NCBI RefSeq assembly: GCF_004348115.1
Contig: NZ_QPFB01000001.1
Coordinates: forward strand, 2,528,773-2,592,772
DNA from: Stenotrophomonas sp. ATCM1_4
GTDB lineage: Bacteria; Pseudomonadota; Gammaproteobacteria; Xanthomonadales; Xanthomonadaceae
Direction: 5' to 3'
Length of the DNA stretch: 64,000 nt
Shown: positions 16,689 through 25,870 of the stretch, in pieces
How the letters are laid out: each line of letters opens with the position of its first letter
Numbering within the stretch: position 1 is the first letter of the stretch
Notes under the pieces: model-generated
Databases searched by the model: none
What the model was told of the DNA's origin: nothing
What the model saw: the letters and a program-made list of their open reading frames with translations, nothing else
Made by a program: the position numbers and the translations under genes

Positions 16689-17309
16689 ATGACCACCCTC
16701 CAGGCCCTGCACCACGCCATCGACGCGCACAACGGTACGTTCCTGTGTGAAGCACTGGACGATGCCAACATCACCCGCACCATCGACTTCCGCCATCGGC
16801 TGGCCCCGGCGCAAGGCATCGAAGGCGTCCCTGACCTGGCGGGCCTGCGTGACTTCTACCGGCAGTTCGGCGGTGTGTTGTTCTACGGCGACGAGGACAG
16901 TGGTGAAGCCGCCGTGCGGCTCGCCGCGCCGTCGGAGTGGGCGCTGCTGCGTTCCGGGTTCGATGGCTGGACCGAGGACATGGCCGAGGACGAACGCGAG
17001 GAGTACCTGCCGGAATGGGCCGATGATGCGCTGGTGGTCGGCGAGGAACCCCGCACCGGCAACTACCTGCTGATACCCACCCACGGCGCCGATGCCGGGA
17101 AGGTCTTCCTGTTCGACCATGATGGGTTCGAGTTCACCGAACAGGCCCCGGACCTGCTGGGCTACGCCTGGAAGCAGCTCGACCCGGATGACAGCGCCCT
17201 GCTGGCGATGGCCACCCACCTGCGTTTCATCAGCGATGCCACGCCGCACCAGTGGTGGATACGCGAGCTGCGCGACAACCGCGGCAACCTCGCGCGCACC
17301 CACGAGTGA
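16689..17309 (+). CDS. SMI1/KNR4 (SUKH)-like protein, unconfirmed
   Basis: A 206-residue acidic soluble protein. The pattern FRQFGG...LFYGDEDSGEAAVRL, LPEWADDALVVGEEPRTGNYLLIPT and KVFLFDHDGFEF resembles SUKH-fold proteins, which often serve as immunity factors against polymorphic toxins. No toxin, VgrG or contact-dependent system lies nearby, so an immunity role is not supported here. It starts 36 bases after the isomerase gene. The family call is from pattern memory only. Confidence 0.55.
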   Translation: MTTLQALHHAIDAHNGTFLCEALDDANITRTIDFRHRLAPAQGIEGVPDLAGLRDFYRQFGGVLFYGDEDSGEAAVRLAAPSEWALLRSGFDGWTEDMAEDEREEYLPEWADDALVVGEEPRTGNYLLIPTHGADAGKVFLFDHDGFEFTEQAPDLLGYAWKQLDPDDSALLAMATHLRFISDATPHQWWIRELRDNRGNLARTHE

Positions 17310-17324
17310 GCCACGCCTGACGGA

Positions 17325-17738
17325 CTAGGCCGGTCGTCGTCCCAAGCGATAGCCCAGCCATGCGAATGGCAGGTAGGCCAGCACCACGTCCAGCGCCTCG
17401 AACCAGCGTGGCGCCGGCAGCATGAAGCAACTGGCGATGCCACCGGCCAGGAACAGCACGCCGATCACGGCCGCCGGCACCCGGCTCACGCGGCCGGCGA
17501 TCCAGGTGGCCAACAGCGCGCCGGCGAACGTGCCCAGTGCGTGGGCCAGGAAAGGAAAGACGAAATGGGCCGGCCCCAGCAGCGGCATCGCCGCCGCCAG
17601 CCCTTTGCTGGTGGTGGTATCCACGCCCGCCGGCGCCGGTACCACCCGTGCGCCCAACAGGATCAGCCCCATGTTCACCGCGCTGCCGACGACCAACCCC
17701 ACCACCACGGCCAGCAGCCCTTTCAGGAATGCGCGCAT
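17325..17738 (-). CDS. Small integral membrane protein, unknown function
   Basis: A 137-residue protein with four hydrophobic segments (about 5-30, 48-72, 85-103 and 112-130), Gly/Ala-rich helices and an Arg-rich C terminus (YRLGRRPA), consistent with an inner-membrane protein with a cytoplasmic tail. I do not recognise the family. It is transcribed alone, convergent with the SUKH-like gene. Confidence 0.7.
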   Translation of the reverse strand: MRAFLKGLLAVVVGLVVGSAVNMGLILLGARVVPAPAGVDTTTSKGLAAAMPLLGPAHFVFPFLAHALGTFAGALLATWIAGRVSRVPAAVIGVLFLAGGIASCFMLPAPRWFEALDVVLAYLPFAWLGYRLGRRPA

Positions 17739-17833
17739 CGCCCCTCTCCCATGACGCCCGATGATGCGCCAGTATGGTCCGCCCCGCGCGGCCAGGCACC
17801 TAGGCGCGCAGCATGACCCAAACGGAGCCCCGC

Positions 17834-18196
17834 ATGCCCCACCGCCCCCTGCAGACCTACCGCGGCAGCTGCCACTGCGGCGCGGTCAGCTTCCGCATCC
17901 AGACCGACTTCCCCGAGCTGACCACCTGCGACTGCTCCATCTGCCGGCGCCGCAACGCGCTGATGGTCAAGGTGCACGAATCCGCGTTCGAACTGCTGTC
18001 CGGGCAGGAGCAACTGGTCGAGTACCAGTTCCATACCCGCACCGCGCACCATTACTTCTGCGCCACCTGCGGCATCTACCCGTTCCACCGCAAGCGTGTA
18101 ACGCCGGATTTCTACGGCATCAACGTGTTCTGCCTGGAGGACTTCGACCCGACCGGCATCCCGGTGCGCGCCACCGTCGGAGCCGGCATGGCGTAA
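17834..18196 (+). CDS. GFA/CENP-V-domain zinc protein
   Basis: A 120-residue protein of the glutathione-dependent formaldehyde-activating (GFA) fold. Zinc ligands are visible as SCHCG, TTCDCSICRR and FCATCGIYPF, matching the usual CxC, CxxC and CxxC sets. ATG 17834 is preferred because GGAG lies 6 bases before it; an earlier ATG at 17813 has no such site. Proteins of this fold range from S-hydroxymethylglutathione synthases to unassigned enzymes, and no formaldehyde genes are nearby. Confidence 0.85.
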   Translation: MPHRPLQTYRGSCHCGAVSFRIQTDFPELTTCDCSICRRRNALMVKVHESAFELLSGQEQLVEYQFHTRTAHHYFCATCGIYPFHRKRVTPDFYGINVFCLEDFDPTGIPVRATVGAGMA

Positions 18197-18243
18197 ACCA
18201 AACGGCGTTCGCAGGGCTTGGTTTGCTTTTGGCTTTGGCGGTT

Positions 18244-18382
18244 CCCTTCTCCCGTTGGCGGGAGAAGGTGCCTGCAAGGCGGATGAGGGGCTGCGCGCAG
18301 CGTGCTTCCCGCACCGTCCAGGTGCGATACCTCCGCACAGGGCCCTCACCCCAACCCCTCTCCCGCACCCGGGAGAGGGGCT
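18244..18382. repeat. Composite palindromic element, second complete copy
   Basis: TTCTCCCG / CGGGAGAAGGTGCC and GGATGAGGGG are followed, after about 70 bases, by CCCTCACCCCAACCCCTCTCCCG / CGGGAGAGGGG. Order and orientation equal those at 2511-2639. It occupies the 250-base space between the GFA gene and the convergent receptor gene. Confidence 0.88.
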
Positions 18383-18446
18383 TAAGCAGGCAGAATCCGG
18401 AACTGGCGCAGAGGAGCGCGAGTCGCCATCAGGCCCCGTTGAACAC

Positions 18447-20792
18447 TTATCGCCAGTTGTAGTTGAACGAGACGCCGATGATGCGCGGTTCGTTGTACAC
18501 CGCGGCCATGTAGTTCTCGATCACGCCCTTGAGGTTCTTCTCGTTGGTGATGTTGCGCGCGAACGCCGCCACTTCCCAGGCACCGTAGCCGCCGGTGTAG
18601 CCCACCCGCAGGCCGCCTTCGAAGTTGCCCTTGGAATGGAACTCGTCGCTGCTGTACAGCACGAACTGGGTCTGCCCCTGCTTGTTCCAGTCGGTGGCGA
18701 AGAACAATGCACCGTCATCCCCCATCGGGACGTCGTAGCGGGCGGCCAGATTGAGGTTGTACCTGGGGGCGTTTGGCAGCGGGTTGCCGTCGATCTGCGC
18801 GTAGACATTGCTGCCGATCTTGATGGTCGGGTCGTTGACCGTGCACACCACCACGCCGTTGAGCGCGCAGACCTGCGCATACACGCGCTTGTCCTGGATC
18901 TTGCTGTGCAGCAGGCTCAGGCCGGCGGTCAGGGACAGGTTCGGGATCGGGCGCCAGTCCAGGTCGGCCTCCAGGCCGTAGGCCCGGGCCTTGTCGGCGT
19001 TGAACAACACGCCGTTGCCGTTGGAGTCGTTGCCGTTGAGCTGGATGTCATCCACCGCATACGTGAAGCCACTGACGTTCAGGCGCAGGCGGTTGTCGAA
19101 CAGGCTGCTCTTGATGCCGGCTTCCCAGGACAGGATGGTTTCCGAATCGGCGGTGGTGAAATCGGCGTTGAACACCGCCGAGCGGCCCTGGATGGTCGGG
19201 CCACGGAAGCCACGTGCCACGCGGGCGTACACGCTCAGTTCGGCGCTGACCTCATACATCGCGCTCAGGTCCCAGCTGGGCTGAGTATCGGACATCGCCA
19301 CATCGCGACGCCCCTTGTAGGTCACCGCCCCGGCGGCGGTGTCGGCGGTCTTGAGCAGGCGCGTGCGCTTCTCGTCCTTGGTGGCGCGGATGCCGGCGGT
19401 CAGGGTCAGCGCGTCGGTCGCCTTCCAGCTCACCTGGCCAAAGCCGGCCCAGGAGGTGTTGGTGTTGCGCAGGCGCACCCAGTTGTTCGGGTTGTGCGCG
19501 GCCGTCTGCAGGAACCAGGCGCGCTGGTAGAAATCGGTGGTGTCGCGGCCATCGAAGTAGAACCCGCCCACCTGCCATGACCACGGGTCGGTGCGGTTGG
19601 AAGCCAGGCGCACTTCCTGGGTGAACTGGTCCAGGTCGCGCACCTGTCCCATCGACTGGCCGTACCCGTTGGGCACGCCACCGACCGGGTAGTCCGCCGC
19701 GGCGCCGCCGTCGGTATCACCGCGGCTGTAGCCGGAGGTGGTTTCGTAGGCGCTGATCGACGTCAGCGTGGTGGTACCGAAGTCATAGGTCGCCTTGATC
19801 GAGCCGCCGTGGGTCTTGTAGGCCTGCGGGTTGTCGCCGGCTTCGTCGTAGGCCACCTTGTCACGCGCCACGTCCACGCGGTTGCTGCCCTTGGTCAGCG
19901 CATTGCGCAGGAACAGGGTCGAGGTGCCTTCATAGTCGCGGGTGTGCGCCGAGGCCAGCAGCGAGAACTGCTCGTTGGGCTGCAACAGCAGCTGCAGGCG
20001 CAGGTTGCGGTCGTCGTAGCCGCCCATCGCGTCCTTCTTCGGCGTCACCGTGCCATCCGCGCTCGGGCCGTCGTAGGTGTTGTCGACCCAGTCGTCGCGG
20101 TGCTGGTACAGCGTGGAGACACGGTAGGACAGCACGTCGTTGATCGCACCGCCCATGCCGCCGTCGATGGACACGGTGTTGTAGCTGCCGTAGCTGACGT
20201 TGACCCGGCCGCTGCCCTCCTGGCTCGGCTTGACCGTGTCGAACTTGACGATGCCGGCGGTGGTGTTGCGCCCGAACAGCGAGCCCTGCGGGCCGCGCAG
20301 CACTTCCACCTGGTCCACGTCATAGACGGGGTTGGACTTGAGCACCACGTGCTCCAGCACCACGTCGTCCTGGATGATCGACACCGGCTGCGAGGCCCCA
20401 AGGTAGAAGTCGATGTTGCCCAGGCCACGGATGTAGAAGCGCGGGAAGATGCGCCCGGTGGTGGTCTCGGCATAGAAGCTCGGCACCCGACCGGACAGTG
20501 CCAGCAGCGTGTCGTCGGCACCTTCGGTAAAGCTGCGCAGTGCTTCGCCCTGGACCACGCCGACCGAGACCGGGACGTCCTGCAGGTTCTGCTCGCGGCG
20601 CTCGGCGGTGACGGTGATGGTGTCCAGCGCGGTGGCCGCGCTGCGCTCGGCGCCTGGCGCGGCGTCCTGCGCCAGCGCGGACTGTGTGGCCAGCGGCAGG
20701 ACCAGCAGAGCGCAAGCCTGCGCCAGCAGCGAGCGGCGCGGCAACGTGCGGATGGAACGATTGAAAACACGCGAAACAGGGTGAAGCTGCAT
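18447..20792 (-). CDS. TonB-dependent receptor (full length)
   Basis: A 781-residue outer-membrane receptor. The signal peptide is followed by the TonB-box-like ALDTITVTAERREQNLQDVPVSV, a plug with FYIRGLGN and VEVLRGPQGSLFGRNTTAG, then barrel strands to a terminal YNWR. The start at 20792 gives the signal peptide, with AAGG nearby. It imports an unknown ligand with energy from TonB. It points the same way as the PHB-depolymerase-like gene upstream, with a hairpin between them, so a shared ligand such as oligo-hydroxybutyrate is possible but not shown. Confidence 0.92.
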   Translation of the reverse strand: MQLHPVSRVFNRSIRTLPRRSLLAQACALLVLPLATQSALAQDAAPGAERSAATALDTITVTAERREQNLQDVPVSVGVVQGEALRSFTEGADDTLLALSGRVPSFYAETTTGRIFPRFYIRGLGNIDFYLGASQPVSIIQDDVVLEHVVLKSNPVYDVDQVEVLRGPQGSLFGRNTTAGIVKFDTVKPSQEGSGRVNVSYGSYNTVSIDGGMGGAINDVLSYRVSTLYQHRDDWVDNTYDGPSADGTVTPKKDAMGGYDDRNLRLQLLLQPNEQFSLLASAHTRDYEGTSTLFLRNALTKGSNRVDVARDKVAYDEAGDNPQAYKTHGGSIKATYDFGTTTLTSISAYETTSGYSRGDTDGGAAADYPVGGVPNGYGQSMGQVRDLDQFTQEVRLASNRTDPWSWQVGGFYFDGRDTTDFYQRAWFLQTAAHNPNNWVRLRNTNTSWAGFGQVSWKATDALTLTAGIRATKDEKRTRLLKTADTAAGAVTYKGRRDVAMSDTQPSWDLSAMYEVSAELSVYARVARGFRGPTIQGRSAVFNADFTTADSETILSWEAGIKSSLFDNRLRLNVSGFTYAVDDIQLNGNDSNGNGVLFNADKARAYGLEADLDWRPIPNLSLTAGLSLLHSKIQDKRVYAQVCALNGVVVCTVNDPTIKIGSNVYAQIDGNPLPNAPRYNLNLAARYDVPMGDDGALFFATDWNKQGQTQFVLYSSDEFHSKGNFEGGLRVGYTGGYGAWEVAAFARNITNEKNLKGVIENYMAAVYNEPRIIGVSFNYNWR

Positions 20793-20957
20793 GGAGTTGC
20801 CCTTGGTTGGCAGGTGATGAGTCCGTTCGGCCCGGGCCGCACCGATGGCGCGGCATGAAAGCGCGCAGATCATCACTGCACAACATTGCAGTTGCGTAAC
20901 ACGGTTGCCCGCGTACGCGCCGGCCGACGGCCCGCCGTCCCCCATGCACCGCCGCCA

Positions 20958-20980
20958 CCCGGACCTGCATCAGGTCCGGG
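20958..20980 (-). terminator. Hairpin after the esterase gene
   Basis: CCCGGACCTG / CAGGTCCGGG is a perfect 10-bp stem around a 3-base CAT loop, 33 bases downstream of the esterase stop on the minus strand and before the receptor start. Confidence 0.65.
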
Positions 20981-21012
20981 ATGGCAGCAGGCAGATCACC
21001 AGGTGCCAGCGC

Positions 21013-22014
21013 TCAGCGCTGGTAGCCCTTGAGGAACAGCCAGGTGATCAGGGTTGCGTCCGGACCCTTCGGGTCGGTGAACGGCAACCCAGAGGTACTG
21101 CCACTCCAGGCATGCCCCATCCCGTGGATGACGTAGTGCTGGGCCAACAGTTGCCCGCCATAGGTGTAGTTGTAGACGGTGTAGGCACGCCCGCCCGGCA
21201 CTTGTCCGGCAATCGTGCTGGTGGGCACGTACTTGACCGAGTCGTTGTCGATGCCGTCATCGGCCAGGTCATTGGTCTGCAGGAACTGGCGCACCGCCTG
21301 CTGGCCGTTCACCGGGTTGACCGTGGCATCGGCGCTGCCATGGAACACCAGCAGCGGGATCGGCCGTGGCGACGGCGAGCCCGAACACTCCCAGGCGCTG
21401 CGCCCGTTGCCGTCCGGGGAGTAGATGCTGCCGGCCAGCAGCGCGTAGGCGCTGCCGGAAACGGTGGTCGCGCCCTTGTACATGCCACCGGAGTGCACCG
21501 CGCCGGCGGCGAACACGTCCGAGTAGCAGGCCAGCATGATCGAGGTCATCGCACCGCCGGCGGAGATACCGGTGACGTAGACGCGCCGCGCATCCACGTT
21601 GTAGTCGCCTCTCACCGCATCCACGATCCCGGCCAGGATCGACGCTTCGCCGCTGCCGCGCGCCTGGTTGACCGGCAGTTGCCAGTTCCAGCAGCGTGCC
21701 GGGTTGGCGGTGACGTTCTGGCGCGGGTACACCGTGATGTAGCCCTCCACGTCGGCCACGTCGTTGAAGCCGGAAGCCTCGCCCATCAGGTTCGGCCCGT
21801 TGACGCAGCCGTGCAGCACCAGCAGCAACGGCCGGGGTTGCGCCGGGTCGTAGCCGGCCGGCACCCACACCTGGTATTCACGGGCACCGTAAAGATTGCC
21901 GTATACGCCGAAATCCCAATGCCCCGCCGCCTGCGCGTGCGCGGGGCCCGCGGCTGCAAACCATGCACACAGGGCCAGCAGGCCCGCCTTGATCATCTCG
22001 ATGCCGGATTTCAT
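21013..22014 (-). CDS. PHB-depolymerase-family extracellular esterase
   Basis: A 333-residue exported alpha/beta hydrolase of the esterase-PHB family, which includes poly-3-hydroxybutyrate depolymerases and feruloyl or acetyl-xylan esterases. The signal peptide ends near AHA-Q; LHGC forms the oxyanion region, Ser151 lies in GISAGG, and HGMGHAWSG near the end holds the likely catalytic His. The start at 22014 is favoured by GAGG just upstream. It is followed on the same strand by a receptor and preceded by a GntP permease, which favours 3-hydroxybutyrate polymers as substrate. No separate substrate-binding domain is present. Confidence 0.87.
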   Translation of the reverse strand: MKSGIEMIKAGLLALCAWFAAAGPAHAQAAGHWDFGVYGNLYGAREYQVWVPAGYDPAQPRPLLLVLHGCVNGPNLMGEASGFNDVADVEGYITVYPRQNVTANPARCWNWQLPVNQARGSGEASILAGIVDAVRGDYNVDARRVYVTGISAGGAMTSIMLACYSDVFAAGAVHSGGMYKGATTVSGSAYALLAGSIYSPDGNGRSAWECSGSPSPRPIPLLVFHGSADATVNPVNGQQAVRQFLQTNDLADDGIDNDSVKYVPTSTIAGQVPGGRAYTVYNYTYGGQLLAQHYVIHGMGHAWSGSTSGLPFTDPKGPDATLITWLFLKGYQR

Positions 22015-22101
22015 AGCCAGATCCTCATGCGTGAGTCGTGGATGAAGTCGTGCCGAAGTCACCACGGGAGAAGCACGCCCGCGGGTGTTGCCCTGCCGCC
22101 G

Positions 22102-23505
22102 TCACACCCAACCGGTGGCGTAATGGATGCCGATCACCACGAACACCGCGACCGTCTTGATGATCGTCACCGCGAAGATGTCCTTGTAGGCCTGCCGATG
22201 GGTCAGCCCGGTCACCATCAGCAGGGTGATCACCGCACCGTTGTGCGGCAGGCTGTCCATGCCGCCGGAGGCCATCGAGGCGACCCGGTGCAGCACTTCC
22301 ATGGGGATGCCGGCCGCCTGCGCGTTGGCGACGAAGGTCTCCGACATCGCCGCCAGCGCGATGCTCATGCCGCCGGAGGCCGATCCGGTCACGCCGGCCA
22401 GCCCGGTGACGGTGACCGCTTCGTGCAGCAGCGGGTCCTTGATCGCCCCCAATACGTTGGCCACCACCATGAAACCCGGCAATGCGGCTATCACCGCGCC
22501 GAAGCCGTACTCCGAGGCGGTGTTCATCGCCGCCAGCAACGCACCACCGATGGCGGCCTTGGTGCCTTCGGCGAACTGGGTGACCACCGGCCGCCAGGCC
22601 AGCACCAGCACCGTGGCGATGCCGACCAGCAATGCGCCTTCCACCGCCCAGATCGCGGCGATCTTCGGCACCTCCTGCACCACCGGTGCGGCCTTGCCGA
22701 GTACCGCGGGCACGAAGCTGTGCTCGGCCCCGTACCAGTGCGGGATTCCCAGCGTCAGCAGCTTGTTGGACACGAACACCAGCACCAGCGGCAGCACCGC
22801 CACCCCGGCGTTGGCCAGCGTGGTGCCGGCGAACGGCGCCGGCTCGTTGACCAGCGTCGCCGGGTCGCCATATCCCTCGCCATGACGCGCGGCCACGCGG
22901 CGGCGCCATTCCAGGTAGGCCATGCCGACGCCGAGCACGAAGAGGCTGCCGAGGATGCCCAGCACCGGCGCGGCCCAGGTATCGGTGCCGAAGAACGTGG
23001 TCGGGATGATGTTCTGGATCTGCGGCGTGCCCGGCAACGCATCCATCGTGAAGCTGAAGCCGCCCACCGCCAACGTGGCCGGGATCAACCGCTTGGGGAT
23101 GTCGCTCTGCCGGAACATCTCCGCGGCGAACGGGTACACCGCGAACACCACCACGAACAGGGACACGCCACCGTAGGTCAGCAGCCCGGACACCAGCACG
23201 ATCGAGAGCATCGCCCGTTGCGGCCCGAACAGGCCGATCGCCGCCTGCACGATCGACTTGGAGAACCCGGACAGCTCGATCAGCTTGCCGAACACCGCCC
23301 CGAGCAGGAACACCGGGAAGTACAGCTTCAGGAAGCCCACCATCTTGTCCATGAACAAGCCGGTGAACATCGGCGCCACCAGCGACGGGTCGGTCAGCAG
23401 CACCGCCCCCAGCGCGGCGATGGGCGCGAACAGGATGACGCTGTAGCCGCGGTAGGCCACCAGCATCAGGAAGCCCAGCGCGGCAAGCACGATCAGCAAC
23501 GACAT
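22102..23505 (-). CDS. GntP-family permease, probable 3-hydroxybutyrate or related acid transporter
   Basis: A 467-residue inner-membrane carrier with about 12 hydrophobic segments and GntP-type features (PVFLLGAVFGKLIE, FTMDALPGTPQIQN, SGSASGGMSIAL-like loops, MDSLPHNGAV). GntP carriers move gluconate and related hydroxy acids; the PGTPQIQNIIPTTFFGT style is that of members annotated as D-3-hydroxybutyrate permeases. The neighbouring depolymerase-type esterase and oligomer hydrolase support that substrate. It is transcribed divergently from a TonB-dependent receptor across a 156-base gap holding two CCTAGG palindromes. Confidence 0.85.
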   Translation of the reverse strand: MSLLIVLAALGFLMLVAYRGYSVILFAPIAALGAVLLTDPSLVAPMFTGLFMDKMVGFLKLYFPVFLLGAVFGKLIELSGFSKSIVQAAIGLFGPQRAMLSIVLVSGLLTYGGVSLFVVVFAVYPFAAEMFRQSDIPKRLIPATLAVGGFSFTMDALPGTPQIQNIIPTTFFGTDTWAAPVLGILGSLFVLGVGMAYLEWRRRVAARHGEGYGDPATLVNEPAPFAGTTLANAGVAVLPLVLVFVSNKLLTLGIPHWYGAEHSFVPAVLGKAAPVVQEVPKIAAIWAVEGALLVGIATVLVLAWRPVVTQFAEGTKAAIGGALLAAMNTASEYGFGAVIAALPGFMVVANVLGAIKDPLLHEAVTVTGLAGVTGSASGGMSIALAAMSETFVANAQAAGIPMEVLHRVASMASGGMDSLPHNGAVITLLMVTGLTHRQAYKDIFAVTIIKTVAVFVVIGIHYATGWV

Positions 23506-23561
23506 ACGGCGCTCCCGGAAGAGGAGGCGCCAAGTATCCGGATCTGGCCGCCGCTGCCGAC

Positions 23562-23575
23562 TGGACCTAGGTCCA
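23562..23575. promoter_or_regulatory. 14-base palindrome TGGACCTAGGTCCA, candidate regulator site
   Basis: A perfect palindrome in the divergent space between the GntP permease and the receptor gene. Its core ACCTAGGT recurs at 31405-31412, in front of the response regulator and the oligomer hydrolase. CTAG-containing palindromes are scarce in DNA of this kind, so the repeat is unlikely to be chance. The LuxR-type regulator encoded at 30660 is the obvious candidate partner. Confidence 0.5.
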
Positions 23576-23601
23576 CTCGCTGGGCCGGGGGGTACGCCGC
23601 T

Positions 23602-23611
23602 AGCCTAGGCT
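23602..23611. promoter_or_regulatory. 10-base palindrome AGCCTAGGCT, second candidate site
   Basis: A perfect palindrome sharing the CCTAGG centre with 23562-23575, with centres 38 bases apart. It lies 51 bases before the receptor start, where it may overlap the receptor promoter. Confidence 0.4.
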
Positions 23612-23661
23612 CCACGGGTGGCAATGGGCCATCCGCAACGCACCTGCCTGGGGAGGACCGA

Positions 23662-25860
23662 ATGAAGCGGAACTGTTTGAGCCTGATGATCGGCGCGCTG
23701 CTGGCCTCCGGGCCGGCACTGGCACAGGAGGCGCCGCAGGCCGCGCCGGCGGCGGACAGGGGCGCTTCGGCCACCAACCTGGACACCATCATGGTGACCG
23801 CGCGCAAGCGCGAGGAAACCCTGCAGGAAGTGCCGGTGGCGGTGACTGCGTTCACCTCCGAGGCGCTGGACAAGTTGAACGTGCAGGACATCGGCGACCT
23901 CGACGCCCAGGTGCCCAACCTGACCATCTACGCCGCGCGCGGCGCCAGCAGCACGGTCACCGCCTACATCCGCGGCGTCGGCCAGTCCGACCCCACCTGG
24001 GGCGCCGACCCGGGCGTGGGCATCTATCTGGATGACGTCTACATCGCCCGCCCGCAGGGCGCGCTGCTGGACGTGTTCGACGTTTCGCGCATCGAGGTGC
24101 TGCGTGGCCCGCAGGGCACGCTGTACGGCAAGAACACCATCGGCGGTGCGATCAAGTACGTTTCGCGTGGCCTGCCGACCACCACCGAGGGCTTTGCCCA
24201 GGTCACCGTGGGCAACTACAACCAGCGTGATGCCAAGGCCGCCATCGGTGGCCCGCTGGGCGGGCCGGACAGCGGCCTGCGTGGCCGCATCGCGGTGGCC
24301 AGCATGAACCGTGACGGCTTCGGCGAGAATACCTACAACGGCCAACCGGTCAGCGACAAGCAGGTCAACGCCGCGCGCCTGAACCTGGGTGCCTACGCCG
24401 GCGACGATTTCGACGTGCAGTTCGCGCTGGACTGGATCGACGACCAGTCCGGCATGCGCGGCTCCAAGATGCTCGCGCGCAACCCGTTCACCCCGGCCTA
24501 CCCGCCGATGGACGACCGCTACGACATCCGTTCGGGCATGCCCAACGTCAACAGCGTGGAAACCAAGGGCGCCTCGGCGACGGTGAACTGGCGGCCCAAC
24601 GAAGACTGGGCGCTCAAGTACGTGGTCGCCAAGCGCGAGTCCGACTCGCACTCCAACATCGACTTCGACACCACCCCGGTCAAGCTGGCCGATGTCGGCG
24701 GCTTCTACGAGGACAACCAGGTCAGCAACGAACTGCAGGCCAACTACGACGGCGGCGGGCGCGTGCGCGGCGTGGTCGGCCTGTACCAGTTCAGCGGCGA
24801 GGCCGGTGGCCAGATCCGCAACAACTTCTTCAACCTGCAGTTCGGCGACACCCGCGGCAAGGTACTCACCGACAGCGTCGCGCTGTACGCGGACTGGACG
24901 TTCGACCTGACCAGCAGGCTCAAGCTCGACGTCGGCGCGCGCTACACCGACGAGGACAAGCGCGCGATCGTGCTCAACCGCTTCTACGCCGATGCGACCT
25001 TCTCCCGGCCGATCGCGGTGGCCGCCGACTTCGACAAGACCACCAACTTCAAGAACGTCTCGCCGAAGGTGTCGCTGGACTACCAGATCACCCCGGACAT
25101 CATGGTCTACGGCCTGGCCACGCGTGGCTTCAAGTCCGGCGGCTACAACATCCGCGCCAATGCCGTGGCGGTGCCGCGCTCGGCCGAACCGTTCGACGAC
25201 GAGACCGTGGACAGCTACGAGATCGGCAGCAAGATGGCCTTCCTCGACCAGCGCCTGTTCCTGAACCTGTCGGCCTTCCACAACAAGTACAAGGACATCC
25301 AGCTGTCGGTGTTCACCGGCATCGACACCAACGGCGATGGCGTGAACGATGCCTTCTTCGGCGACTTCACCAACGCCGGCAAGGGCACGGTCAACGGCCT
25401 GGAGGTCGAGTATCAGTACCTGCCGACCCAGAACTGGCTGATCACCGGCAACCTGGCCTGGCTGGACACCAAGTACGACGAGTACATGGACCGTGGCGTC
25501 AACGTCGCCGACCAGATGAAGTTCACCAATGCACCCGAGTTCTCCGGCGCGGTGAACGTGGAGTACCGCACCGACCTGGCCAATGGCGGCAACCTGTCCG
25601 CGCGGGTGGGCTACAGCTACCAGAGCGAGGTCTGGCCGACCACCGACCTGAGCCCGGTGATCCGGCAGGATGGCTACGGCCTGGTCAATGCCGGCGTGAT
25701 CTGGAAGCTCAACGATGCCTGGACGTTCTCCCTGCAAGGCACCAATCTTGCCGACAAGGAGTACCGCACCACCGGTTACAACATCCCGGCGGTGGGCACG
25801 CTGATCGGCTTCTACGGTCCGCCGCGCCAGTACAGCCTCAGCGTCCGCTACGACTTCTAG
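23662..25860 (+). CDS. TonB-dependent receptor, candidate hydroxybutyrate-oligomer receptor
   Basis: A 732-residue outer-membrane receptor preceded by a strong GGGGAGG ribosome site. The signal peptide ends at ALA-Q; the TonB-box region is NLDTIMVTARKREETLQEVP, the plug motifs are AYIRGVGQSD and IEVLRGPQGTLYGKNTIGG, and the barrel ends LSVRYDF. Downstream genes (alpha/beta hydrolase 10 bases on, then a MaoC hydratase) are likely in one operon, and divergent from it is the GntP permease. This setting suggests a carbon-source ligand rather than iron, with oligo-3-hydroxybutyrate the best guess. Confidence 0.92.
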   Translation: MKRNCLSLMIGALLASGPALAQEAPQAAPAADRGASATNLDTIMVTARKREETLQEVPVAVTAFTSEALDKLNVQDIGDLDAQVPNLTIYAARGASSTVTAYIRGVGQSDPTWGADPGVGIYLDDVYIARPQGALLDVFDVSRIEVLRGPQGTLYGKNTIGGAIKYVSRGLPTTTEGFAQVTVGNYNQRDAKAAIGGPLGGPDSGLRGRIAVASMNRDGFGENTYNGQPVSDKQVNAARLNLGAYAGDDFDVQFALDWIDDQSGMRGSKMLARNPFTPAYPPMDDRYDIRSGMPNVNSVETKGASATVNWRPNEDWALKYVVAKRESDSHSNIDFDTTPVKLADVGGFYEDNQVSNELQANYDGGGRVRGVVGLYQFSGEAGGQIRNNFFNLQFGDTRGKVLTDSVALYADWTFDLTSRLKLDVGARYTDEDKRAIVLNRFYADATFSRPIAVAADFDKTTNFKNVSPKVSLDYQITPDIMVYGLATRGFKSGGYNIRANAVAVPRSAEPFDDETVDSYEIGSKMAFLDQRLFLNLSAFHNKYKDIQLSVFTGIDTNGDGVNDAFFGDFTNAGKGTVNGLEVEYQYLPTQNWLITGNLAWLDTKYDEYMDRGVNVADQMKFTNAPEFSGAVNVEYRTDLANGGNLSARVGYSYQSEVWPTTDLSPVIRQDGYGLVNAGVIWKLNDAWTFSLQGTNLADKEYRTTGYNIPAVGTLIGFYGPPRQYSLSVRYDF

Positions 25861-25870
25861 GAACCCCTGC

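Noticed and set aside
20845-23661. Long 5' extension of the receptor frame at 23662
   Set aside because: The extension runs antisense through the esterase and permease genes; the ribosome site and signal peptide place the start at 23662.
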